DNA of 5,742 nucleotides from an uncultured Clostridia bacterium (GTDB lineage: Bacteria > Bacillota > Clostridia > Oscillospirales > Ruminococcaceae): positions 1-5,742 of the forward strand of contig CAMWLH010000153.1 of the NCBI GenBank assembly GCA_947175045.1. Direction: 5' to 3'. Of the stretch, positions 1 through 5,573 are shown one piece after another. A program made the position numbers and the translations under genes. The notes under the pieces are model-generated. The model ran no database searches. It was not told where the DNA came from and worked only from the letters and a program-made list of their open reading frames with translations. Position 1 is the first letter of the stretch, and every line of letters begins with the position of its first letter.

Positions 1-1
1 T

Positions 2-835
2 AGTATTACAATAACCGAAGATGTGTCCGACCTTATGCCGGAGCCTGTTCGCGCTAAAACCGTAAGTCTCAGAAAAACGAAGGTCACGGACGCTCCAGAT
101 GCGGAGAAGCTGATCAAGGCTATTGCCGACAGCAGGGAAATTATCGATGAGGTAAAGAAATTCATCGTGCCGCCCTCTGCAGAAAGGCTACCGTTTTATT
201 CGATAAATCTTCCCTATGTGAGCGATTCGTTTGACGAATACAAATCAAAAAGTGAGGCAAAACACAGGGCGGCAGATCTGCTCAGACCCGCCTACGAGGG
301 GCGCGAAAGGGAAGTGCGCAAGGCGGCTGCGAGAGCCGTAAAGGATATCCGCCGCGTAAGCATATATGAGGAAAGTGATGACAACTTCTGCTACCGTACC
401 GAGCAGAAAGCTCTGGAGGCTCTGCGCCACTGCGCGGAGCTGTTGGAGAAAGCCGGCGCGGAGCTCCCGTCGGACAGCGTAACGGAGCTGTACCGCCCGA
501 TTGAAGAATTTGACGAGGACGACGTCTTCGAGCTGCTGCATGACGATATCGTCAAAACGAATGGTCCGTTTTCGCTGGAAAGCTACCTGTCAAGCAACGG
601 CGAGATGATAAAGGACGACTGCAACGGGATATTTAATATCACTTATCGGTATTTCGGGGTCTGTGCCGCTGCAGATGATATGCGAAAGGATATTGAGAAT
701 GCGTTCAAGTTCGCCTTGGGTCTTGCGTGGAAAAGAGCCGTTGGCAGTGCGGAATATTACTGCAAGCGTATCATGGAGGAACTTGATGAGCGTCTGGAGC
801 TTATGATACAAGATGCGCAGGGTGAGTGCCAATAA
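2..835 (+). CDS. C-terminal part of an unrecognised charged helical protein (5' end outside window)
   Basis: The reading frame is open from the first base, so this is the last 277 or so residues of a longer protein. A GTG at 23 lies in frame, but it has no ribosome binding site before it and the frame continues upstream, so I do not take it as the start. The product is rich in Glu, Asp, Lys, Arg and Ala in long helix-like stretches, for example a basic run around REREVRKAAARAVKDIRR followed by acidic EEFDEDDVFELLHDD. No signal peptide, membrane segment or catalytic motif is visible, so it is probably cytoplasmic. It could be a helical stalk or scaffold domain of a large multidomain protein, but that is a guess. 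By eye it is richer in GC than the genes to its right. A strong terminator follows within 30 nt, so it ends its own transcription unit. I am sure it is coding; the function is unknown. Confidence 0.85.
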   Translation, partial: SITITEDVSDLMPEPVRAKTVSLRKTKVTDAPDAEKLIKAIADSREIIDEVKKFIVPPSAERLPFYSINLPYVSDSFDEYKSKSEAKHRAADLLRPAYEGREREVRKAAARAVKDIRRVSIYEESDDNFCYRTEQKALEALRHCAELLEKAGAELPSDSVTELYRPIEEFDEDDVFELLHDDIVKTNGPFSLESYLSSNGEMIKDDCNGIFNITYRYFGVCAAADDMRKDIENAFKFALGLAWKRAVGSAEYYCKRIMEELDERLELMIQDAQGECQ

Positions 836-861
836 TATGCACCGCCGCAAAACAGATGATT

Positions 862-893
862 ACGGTTCTCCGCTATAGCGGGGAGCCGTTTTT
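862..893 (+). terminator. Rho-independent terminator of the upstream gene
   Basis: A 12-bp stem (862-873 with 878-889, two G-U pairs) closes a TATA loop and is followed directly by a run of five T. It lies 26 nt after the stop codon at 833-835. The T-run exists only on the + strand side, so it ends the first gene and separates it from the downstream cluster. Confidence 0.9.
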
Positions 894-949
894 GTCTGTG
901 AATATATTTCGGTACCGAAAAAATAATTTTTATATTGGTACTCGTTTAT

Positions 950-978
950 TTGAAAGGAGTATAAAAATATGCTATACT
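950..978 (+). promoter_or_regulatory. Sigma-A-type promoter P1 with extended -10
   Basis: The -35 box TTGAAA (950-955) is separated by exactly 17 nt from the -10 box TATACT (973-978). A TG one base before the -10 (970-971) gives an extended -10. Transcription would start near 985. No standard gene begins soon after, so the transcript could be a small RNA, a short-peptide mRNA or a long leader. Confidence 0.6.
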
Positions 979-1021
979 TTTAACAGAAAAGAGTTTTCAA
1001 TAATTTTTTGGGAGGAATGTT

Positions 1022-1093
1022 ATAAAATTAAGGAAACTATCAGAGTTACTGTATACTCATACGCTACGCAAATATCGTAAATGTATCAGATAA
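1022..1093 (+). other. Possible 23-residue basic peptide ORF with ATA start
   Basis: A GGGAGGA ribosome binding site lies at 1010-1016. The nearest ATG (1017) is one base away, too close, and it opens only a two-codon frame. At the usual spacing of about 6 nt sits ATA (1022), which opens a 23-codon frame ending at TAA 1091-1093. Its residues include KLRKLSELLYTHTLRKYRK, a basic amphipathic pattern. ATA is a very rare initiator, so this may be a decayed gene whose start mutated, a weakly translated leader peptide, or chance. Promoter P1 lies 44 nt upstream. Confidence 0.18.
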
Positions 1094-1131
1094 TCATCAT
1101 CTGTTTTAATATTGGGGCTGATGATCTGATA
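1084..1131 (+). other. Bulged hairpin in the intergenic region
   Basis: TATCAGAT (1084-1091) pairs with ATCTGATA (1124-1131), and CATC (1095-1098) with GATG (1120-1123), leaving a 3-nt bulge and a loop of about 21 nt. Only a short TATTTT follows, so it is at best a weak terminator for the P1 transcript. It may instead be a structural element of a small RNA. Confidence 0.35.
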
Positions 1132-1188
1132 TGGGTATTTTGCACAAAAACCAATTCGTTATTTAACAATATTTGTTCACTGTGTTGA

Positions 1189-1219
1189 TTTATATAACTT
1201 ATGGATATAGTTATATAAA
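1189..1219 (+). promoter_or_regulatory. 11-bp inverted repeat just upstream of promoter P2 (possible operator)
   Basis: TTTATATAACT (1189-1199) is repeated in perfect inverted form as AGTTATATAAA (1209-1219) around a 9-nt centre. The right arm ends 7 nt before the -35 box of P2. That is a usual location for an activator or repressor dimer site. Because it is AT-only apart from one C/G pair, chance is more likely than for a mixed sequence. Confidence 0.4.
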
Positions 1220-1226
1220 ATAAAGG

Positions 1227-1255
1227 TTGAAAAAGTTGTCGGATTATGGTACAAT
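1227..1255 (+). promoter_or_regulatory. Sigma-A-type promoter P2 with extended -10
   Basis: TTGAAA (1227-1232) is followed after 17 nt by TACAAT (1250-1255), with TG at 1247-1248 giving an extended -10. The start point should be close to 1262, leaving a leader of about 107 nt before the four-cysteine gene. This is the likely promoter for that gene. By read-through of the imperfect hairpin at 1643, it may also serve the chaperone cluster. Confidence 0.75.
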
Positions 1256-1261
1256 TAATAT

Positions 1262-1368
1262 GTATAAATGCTTTTAATACCGGAAAATTTAATTGTATTG
1301 TGGTTTTCGGGTAATTATTGCTGTAAGCAATAGCAGATGTATTTTGCCCCCTATCAAGGAGGTAAACA
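1262..1368 (+). promoter_or_regulatory. Structured 5' leader with possible Shine-Dalgarno sequestration
   Basis: Three hairpins can be drawn. TACCGGAAAA (1278-1287) pairs with TTTTCGGGTA (1304-1313) with one G-G mismatch. ATTGCT (1317-1322) pairs perfectly with AGCAAT (1326-1331). CCCCCT (1347-1352) pairs with AGGAGG (1357-1362) around an ATCA loop, with one C-A mismatch. The last covers the ribosome binding site AAGGAGGT (1356-1363), so translation of the gene at 1369 could be held down unless the helix opens. I recognise no riboswitch class. Confidence 0.35.
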
Positions 1369-1596
1369 ATGGCATCTTCAGTAAGAAGGATCAACACCAA
1401 TCCCAGAATGCTTGTATGTGCATTCTGCAAGCATTGGTATGACCCCGCACTTTCCCATATCCGTCCGCTGAAAATCGGCAGCAAAATGGATTGGTGGGAG
1501 TTTGACTATGACGTCAGATCAATATGTAAAGTATGGCGAAAAGAAACGCCTTCTCAGAACAATTGTTCTAAATTTGAAAAGAAGGATTTTAAATGA
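1369..1596 (+). CDS. Small four-cysteine, probably zinc-binding protein
   Basis: The product has 75 residues, and the ATG has an ideal AAGGAGGT site 5 nt upstream. Cysteines lie at 17, 20, 53 and 66. The first pair forms CxxC followed by KHWYDP (21-26), and an aromatic WWEFDYD segment (42-48) sits between the pairs. This CxxC-x32-C-x12-C layout is typical of a small structural zinc site, with zinc holding the fold together. I believe similar short proteins of unknown role exist in clostridia, but I cannot name a family. There is no signal peptide, so it should be cytoplasmic. It has its own strong promoter and leader and lies 177 nt before the GrpE-like gene. A role as a regulator or accessory of that cluster is possible but unproven. 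Alternatives are a small DNA- or RNA-binding factor or an unrelated housekeeping microprotein. Confidence 0.8.
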   Translation: MASSVRRINTNPRMLVCAFCKHWYDPALSHIRPLKIGSKMDWWEFDYDVRSICKVWRKETPSQNNCSKFEKKDFK

Positions 1597-1642
1597 TAGG
1601 TTTGATCATAGGTGATGTTGATCGAGCCCCAAGTATTCATTT

Positions 1643-1694
1643 TCGCCACAGCCTCTGTATATTTATATTGCGGAGGCTGTGGCGATTGTTAATA
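1643..1694 (+). terminator. Long hairpin, probable partial terminator/attenuator
   Basis: A 15-bp stem (1643-1657 with 1671-1685, one G-T pair) encloses a 13-nt AT-rich loop. The following tract TTGTTAATATTTG is T-rich but interrupted, so termination may be incomplete. It lies between the four-cysteine gene and the GrpE-like gene. Partial read-through would let P2 also supply the cluster at a lower level. I find no strong separate promoter between here and 1774. Confidence 0.6.
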
Positions 1695-1723
1695 TTTGTC
1701 GAGCCAAAGCGTTATGCGTTAAC

Positions 1724-1750
1724 ACAACGGTAAGAATTTTTCACTGTTGT
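1724..1750 (+). other. Short hairpin in the leader of the GrpE-like gene
   Basis: ACAACGGT (1724-1731) pairs with ACTGTTGT (1743-1750) over 8 bp with one G-T pair, around an 11-nt loop containing TTTTT. It ends 10 nt before the ribosome binding site AAGGAGGT (1761-1768) and does not cover it. It could stabilise the mRNA start or be incidental. Confidence 0.25.
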
Positions 1751-1773
1751 AAGGAAATTTAAGGAGGTACATT

Positions 1774-2757
1774 ATGCCCGATTTAGAGAAATATGTTGAA
1801 AAACTGCTTCAAGCTTTAGATGATGACAGAGTCAAGGCGAAAATCAGTGGGCTGATAAACAAGTCTGATGATTCGCAGCAGGCAAATAGCCGAGAGAAAC
1901 CCTGTGGCGATAAGACCGCAGAGCTTTCTGATTTGCAGAAAAAGCTGGAGGAAGCTGTCAGCAAAGCCAATGATATGGAAAATCGCATTTGTTCGCTGGA
2001 AATTGAAAATCAGAAACTTACCGGGGATTTGTTCCGGAAAAATGCTGATTTTGAAAAATATCAAGGGGACAAAAACAGTGAGATCCAAAAGCTTAAAAAT
2101 GAAAAAGCGGAGCTTATGGAGAATGAAAAGCGTCTTGAAGATGAGAAAAGAGACTTTAAAGGCGAAATCTTTCGGCTTGCGGAGTATGCCAAACAGCTTG
2201 AATCTGATAAAAAAGCTCTTGAAAGCGAAAGTGCTAAGCTGGTAAAGGACCATGAAAAAATAAAAAAGGATAATGCCGCTTTAAAATCACAGTATGAGGA
2301 CGCTTTAAAGAGAGAAAAACTTCTGGAATCATATGTGGGTAAGCCGCTGTCTGTGTATCTGGAGTATCAAAAGGTCAGCGAAGATAAGAGGGCAAATCTC
2401 AGGGCTATAATTTCCGATAAAAACGTGATTGCGTTCGTATCATCGGGTTCAAGGCAGAATACTCTTGACAGCCTGTGGGACTACATTAAAAATCTGATTT
2501 TTACAAATGATGATCCTGAAGAGATATGTATACTTGGAAAAGTATTCGGTTATTTCTTTGAGCTTATTAACGAATCCGCAGGTAAGGCGCTGTTTATTCC
2601 CGATGATGCAGCGATAGGAGATACATATGATGACGATCAGCATATTCGCACCAGAAAGGGCAGCGTTCAGGGCAAAATCAAGGAAATAGAGCTTATAGGA
2701 TATAAGCATGCCGGCAGCGGCAAGATAATCAGAAAAACAATTGTGACAGTGGGGTAA
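1774..2757 (+). CDS. GrpE-like coiled-coil nucleotide-exchange factor (divergent)
   Basis: The product has 327 residues; the ATG follows AAGGAGGT by 5 nt. Residues 1-45 form a short N-terminal region. Residues about 47-186 are a long Lys/Glu-rich coiled coil with heptad-like Leu spacing, and 190-270 are helical. Residues about 272-327 resemble the beta domain that ends GrpE: a YDDDQH segment (285-290) where GrpE has FDPxxH, then EIELIGYKHAGSGKIIRKTI (304-323) where GrpE has a V-x-x-GY...V-x-R-P-A pattern. GrpE dimers open the Hsp70 nucleotide cleft to release ADP, and an Hsp70-like gene starts 3 nt downstream, which supports this reading. The protein is much longer than ordinary GrpE (about 200 residues) because of the coiled coil, and overall identity is clearly low. 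It is therefore likely a dedicated partner of the neighbouring Hsp70, not the housekeeping GrpE. It could alternatively be a coiled-coil scaffold that kept only the GrpE-like end. Confidence 0.7.
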   Translation: MPDLEKYVEKLLQALDDDRVKAKISGLINKSDDSQQANSREKPCGDKTAELSDLQKKLEEAVSKANDMENRICSLEIENQKLTGDLFRKNADFEKYQGDKNSEIQKLKNEKAELMENEKRLEDEKRDFKGEIFRLAEYAKQLESDKKALESESAKLVKDHEKIKKDNAALKSQYEDALKREKLLESYVGKPLSVYLEYQKVSEDKRANLRAIISDKNVIAFVSSGSRQNTLDSLWDYIKNLIFTNDDPEEICILGKVFGYFFELINESAGKALFIPDDAAIGDTYDDDQHIRTRKGSVQGKIKEIELIGYKHAGSGKIIRKTIVTVG

Positions 2758-2760
2758 GAA

Positions 2761-4689
2761 ATGAAAGACGATAAGATTACAAAACGGATAGATAAAATTT
2801 ATTTCTGTTCTGACAGTAAGTTGTTCCGCAACTCGAAGCGTGATGCTTCGGTGAGATCTTTTAATAACGCTTTAAGTGATCTGAATAAGGAGATCTCAAA
2901 GATTGTTGCGGAGGATTATGTTCGGGATATTCACAATAATGTGATATATATTCCTTCGCTTAATGCTGTTATCCCTGATCCCGAACATTTTAAGTTTGCT
3001 TTATTAGATGTGTGGGCGGACTATTCAGCTCCTAAAAACAGCTTTTTAAACTTTTTCGGGTTTAAGGGAAAAGTGATGAACACATTACAGGTTCGGCAAA
3101 TATTTTTTCAGAAGGATTACATTAGGACAAGCCGATTGGCTGATATCTTCAAAAAAAAGATACCGTCAATGTCCGGATTTGTTTTCAAAAGCAATAAATA
3201 TGAGTGGTTTGAACTTTCTTCCGGCATAGAGCGCAGGAGCCTGGGTATAAGCTCGCTGCATTTTGGGAACGGTTTAAAGGAAAAAGCGCTTATCTGTCCC
3301 ATAGCCGAATGCGGCATAATGGGATTTCTGGGAATCGTTTTTTTCAACGATTTTTTTCCCGATCATCTTTCAAAGAGATCCCGCGAGCTTCTTGAATGCC
3401 TGGTTATGAATAGCGATAAGGTGGGCATTGATAAGGGAAAATTAACAATAAAAAGCGGTTTGACAAGCTTGATTGAAAAGACCGGTCCTGAGCTGGTAGG
3501 TGGCAAACAGGACGATGATAGCATATCGGGAATCATAAATCATTTCCTGGAATGTGATGAGCGCAGAGTAGATCTTGAAAGGTACGATGAAAGAATTCTC
3601 ACCGATATAAACCGCGGTCACTGGGAACTCTGGGACAACAGCAGCGGTGCCGGCGAGGAATGTATTGAGCTAAAAAATCCTGTTGTTGCCAGAAATCCTC
3701 TGGCGGATATAAAGAAAAACGGGATAATAGGTATTGATTTCGGAACGAAAAGCACTGTGGTAGTATGCAAGGACGGCTCGGCAAAGCCTATTCCGATGCG
3801 TATTGGTCTTGGAAAACTGAATAAAGAGGCAAAACCGAAACATTATGAAAATCCCACAATACTTGAATTTATCAACCTTAAATCATTCCTTAAGGATTAT
3901 TCGGCAATCAGGGGAAGACCCGAAACAAAATGGGAGGATATAACCGTTTCGCATTCGGCTATGCAGGAAATGCTGGAGGACGTGGGGAATTCCTTTAATT
4001 CCTATTTCAGTGCTTTGAAGCAGTGGTGCTCCGAAAAGGACTATTATATAAAGATCACGGATAAAAAATCGAACGATTATCAGCTTGATCCATACACTTC
4101 CGATGATAATGTTTTCGATCCTATCGAGATATACGCATACTATCTGGGCTTGTATATAAACAATATGTACAACGGTATCTATATGGATTATCTTATGTCG
4201 TTCCCCGTCTCATTTGAAAAGAGCCTTCGCGATAAGCTTATACAAAGCTTTTCAAACGGACTGAAAAAATCATTGCCGCAGACGGTGCTTGATGATGAGA
4301 GCGCTATGGGGAGATTCTCGGTAAGAATGGGAGCGAGCCTGCCGCTTATGCGGTATGTGCTCTGCGTGAGTATAAACTGGAGCCCGATGAAGAGCCGATT
4401 TTTTACGGGGTATTTGACTTTGGGGGAGGAACGACGGATTTCGACTTCGGATTGTGGAGCTTCGCCGATGACGGCGATCTTCGCTACGATTATGTTATTG
4501 AGCATTTCGGAGCTGGCGGTGACGCCTTTTTGGGCGGAGAGAACATACTGCGGGTACTTGCGTACAATGTTTTTGTTGATAATCTGGAGTTCTGCCGAAG
4601 CAGCAAGATCACTTTCCAGCGTCCGCCCGAATGCGAACGCTTTGCCGGTGACGAGATATTTGTCCGCAATTCGCAGGAATCCGGAATGA
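2761..4689 (+). CDS. 5' reading frame of the broken Hsp70-like gene (N-terminal extension plus half the ATPase domain)
   Basis: As written, translation from ATG 2761 gives 642 residues. Residues 1-526 are genuine: the N-terminal extension, the GAF-like region with ICPIAECGIMGFLGIVFF at 178-195, and ATPase subdomain I with phosphate-1 at 324-335. Residues 527-642 are out-of-frame sequence (for example the hydrophobic IFATIMLLSISELAV) and end at TGA 4687-4689. The product would lack phosphate-2 and the adenosine site, so it should not hydrolyse ATP as an Hsp70. It might still fold as the N-terminal sensor part. Confidence 0.7.
   Translation: MKDDKITKRIDKIYFCSDSKLFRNSKRDASVRSFNNALSDLNKEISKIVAEDYVRDIHNNVIYIPSLNAVIPDPEHFKFALLDVWADYSAPKNSFLNFFGFKGKVMNTLQVRQIFFQKDYIRTSRLADIFKKKIPSMSGFVFKSNKYEWFELSSGIERRSLGISSLHFGNGLKEKALICPIAECGIMGFLGIVFFNDFFPDHLSKRSRELLECLVMNSDKVGIDKGKLTIKSGLTSLIEKTGPELVGGKQDDDSISGIINHFLECDERRVDLERYDERILTDINRGHWELWDNSSGAGEECIELKNPVVARNPLADIKKNGIIGIDFGTKSTVVVCKDGSAKPIPMRIGLGKLNKEAKPKHYENPTILEFINLKSFLKDYSAIRGRPETKWEDITVSHSAMQEMLEDVGNSFNSYFSALKQWCSEKDYYIKITDKKSNDYQLDPYTSDDNVFDPIEIYAYYLGLYINNMYNGIYMDYLMSFPVSFEKSLRDKLIQSFSNGLKKSLPQTVLDDESAMGRFSVRMGASLPLMRYVLCVSINWSPMKSRFFTGYLTLGEERRISTSDCGASPMTAIFATIMLLSISELAVTPFWAERTYCGYLRTMFLLIIWSSAEAARSLSSVRPNANALPVTRYLSAIRRNPE
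4331..4338 (+). repeat. Tandem GAGC repeat (two units) at the frameshift site
   Basis: The sequence reads GGAGCGAGCCTGCC. A third GAGC unit would give codons GGA GCG AGC GAG CCT GCC, that is G-A-S-E-P-A, joining both frames with no gap. It would also match the V-x-x-x-x-x-E-P spacing of the corresponding DnaK segment VKRIINEP. Slipped-strand loss of one unit is therefore the simplest cause of the frameshift. This is inference from one sequence. Confidence 0.55.
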
Positions 4690-5564
4690 ATATGAATAGG
4701 TGCATGGAAGCGCTGCGCCCTTTGTGGGAGCGGCGTGAAGAACTGTATAATGAAATAATCGACAGGGAAATGATATCAGTTCAGCTATATGATGTTTCCG
4801 GCAAGACGTTGCCCGGCTGTTCACTGACAGTAGACTGCAAAAAGCTTGAGCGGATGATCTCTGACAGGATACATGACGGAATAAACCGTTTCTTTCACGC
4901 GCTGAAAACTACTTTTAAATTAAACGACAGACTAAAAAGCATAAAAACTGTAAATATTTTTCTTGCGGGGAATTCCTGTTTGTCTCCGATAGTGACAGAG
5001 CTGTTTGACAAAGAGATACAAAGCCATACATCTGATATAGACAGCAGCAGGACTTTCTTTAATCTATATCCGCCCTTAGGCTGCGACAAAGCCTTTGAGA
5101 TACTGGGAAGAGATGATAATTCCGATATAATGCTTCCTACCGGAAAAACGGGTGTGGCTTTCGGACTTATTGACAGCAGACCCGGTGGCAGGATCAAGGT
5201 TATTTCCGGGGATACCACCGAACCCGGCGAAACAAAATTCAGGTACTATATCGGAATATCCAGAAGAGATAAATTCTATCCGCTGATAGAACCATGCGAG
5301 GAATACGGCAAATGGCACAAGTTCCTTCCTGCGGACGAGTATATGGAGATATACTTTACAACTCTTCCCGACGCATCTACCAATAAGCTGGCTATCTCCG
5401 AAACAGATGTAAGGCGGCTGCGGCTGCCTGTGACCGATGAGAACGCATATGTATTCATATGCGCGTCGGGACCGCATGAAATTACATATACGGCGGCGCT
5501 CGAATCCGATATTGAGTCGGGAAATTATTTGTTTGAAGCAATTACAGAAAATTTAAATTCATAG
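4335..5564 (+). CDS. 3' reading frame of the broken Hsp70-like gene (second half of ATPase domain plus C-terminal domain)
   Basis: This frame has TGA stops at 4290-4298 and is open from 4299 to the TAG at 5562-5564. Its Hsp70-like sequence begins with EPAAYAV at 4335. It carries phosphate-2 at 4413-4442, GDAFLGGENILRVLAYNVF (subdomain IIB), VNIFLAGNSCLSP at 4950-4988 and GVAFGL before the C-terminal domain. No start codon with a good ribosome site precedes the conserved part, so it is not an independent gene; it is the continuation of 2761. The one plausible internal start is ATG 4686, which would lose phosphate-2. Confidence 0.75.
   Translation, partial: EPAAYAVCALREYKLEPDEEPIFYGVFDFGGGTTDFDFGLWSFADDGDLRYDYVIEHFGAGGDAFLGGENILRVLAYNVFVDNLEFCRSSKITFQRPPECERFAGDEIFVRNSQESGMNMNRCMEALRPLWERREELYNEIIDREMISVQLYDVSGKTLPGCSLTVDCKKLERMISDRIHDGINRFFHALKTTFKLNDRLKSIKTVNIFLAGNSCLSPIVTELFDKEIQSHTSDIDSSRTFFNLYPPLGCDKAFEILGRDDNSDIMLPTGKTGVAFGLIDSRPGGRIKVISGDTTEPGETKFRYYIGISRRDKFYPLIEPCEEYGKWHKFLPADEYMEIYFTTLPDASTNKLAISETDVRRLRLPVTDENAYVFICASGPHEITYTAALESDIESGNYLFEAITENLNS
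4675..4689 (+). promoter_or_regulatory. Possible reinitiation site: AGGA plus overlapping ATGA
   Basis: The TGA that ends the 5' frame (4687-4689) overlaps an ATG (4686-4688) in the 3' frame, and AGGA (4675-4678) lies 7 nt before it. Ribosomes ending the truncated product could restart here and make the last 292 residues. The arrangement may be a coincidence, since it sits inside normally coding sequence. Confidence 0.25.
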
Positions 5565-5573
5565 GAGTGTAAT

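Larger units (their letters stand above)
2761..5564 (+). pseudogene. Hsp70/DnaK-like ATPase with long N-terminal extension, interrupted by a frameshift near 4331-4338
   Basis: Two reading frames together spell one Hsp70-type protein of about 935 residues. Residues 1-318 precede the ATPase domain; within them 125-222 look like a GAF-type sensor. Hsp70 landmarks follow in order: phosphate-1 GIDFGTKSTVVV (324-335), connect-1-like MDYLMSFPVSFEKSLRDKL (475-493), EPAAYAV (527-533) matching the EPTAAA segment of DnaK, phosphate-2 FDFGGGTTDF (553-562), GDAFLGGEN matching GDTHLGGED, adenosine motif IFLAGNSCLSP (734-744), and GVAFG (799-803). The usual Arg of the adenosine motif is absent. The C-terminal 130 or so residues look beta-rich and are shorter than the DnaK substrate-binding domain plus lid. 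The frame changes between Ser526 and Glu527. A weak GGGG site and 3-nt gap after the GrpE-like gene suggest translational coupling. The family call is strong; whether the break is genuine is open. Confidence 0.85.

Noticed and set aside
826..1080. 84-codon frame on the + strand
   Set aside because: It runs through the terminator hairpin and promoter P1 in AT-rich DNA, has no ribosome site, and its translation shows no protein-like pattern.
1086..1484. 132-codon frame on the - strand
   Set aside because: It covers promoter P2, the leader and the start of the four-cysteine gene, all of which have better signals on the + strand.
1617..1706. Imperfect direct repeat TTGaTCGAGCC / TTGTCGAGCC flanking the hairpin at 1643, as a mobile-element target duplication
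   Set aside because: The copies are short and imperfect, and the DNA between them is just a terminator-type hairpin, with no transposon ends or genes.
1868..2245. 125-codon + frame inside the GrpE-like gene
   Set aside because: It is a shadow of the Lys/Glu-rich coiled-coil region, with no start signals of its own.
4264..4275. A-run as a programmed -1 frameshift site for the Hsp70-like gene
   Set aside because: A -1 shift here would run straight into the TGA codons at 4290-4298, so the frame change must happen further downstream. No canonical slippery heptamer is seen between 4299 and 4338.
5076..5477. 133-codon frame on the - strand
   Set aside because: It lies opposite the clearly conserved Hsp70 C-terminal half, with no promoter or ribosome site.
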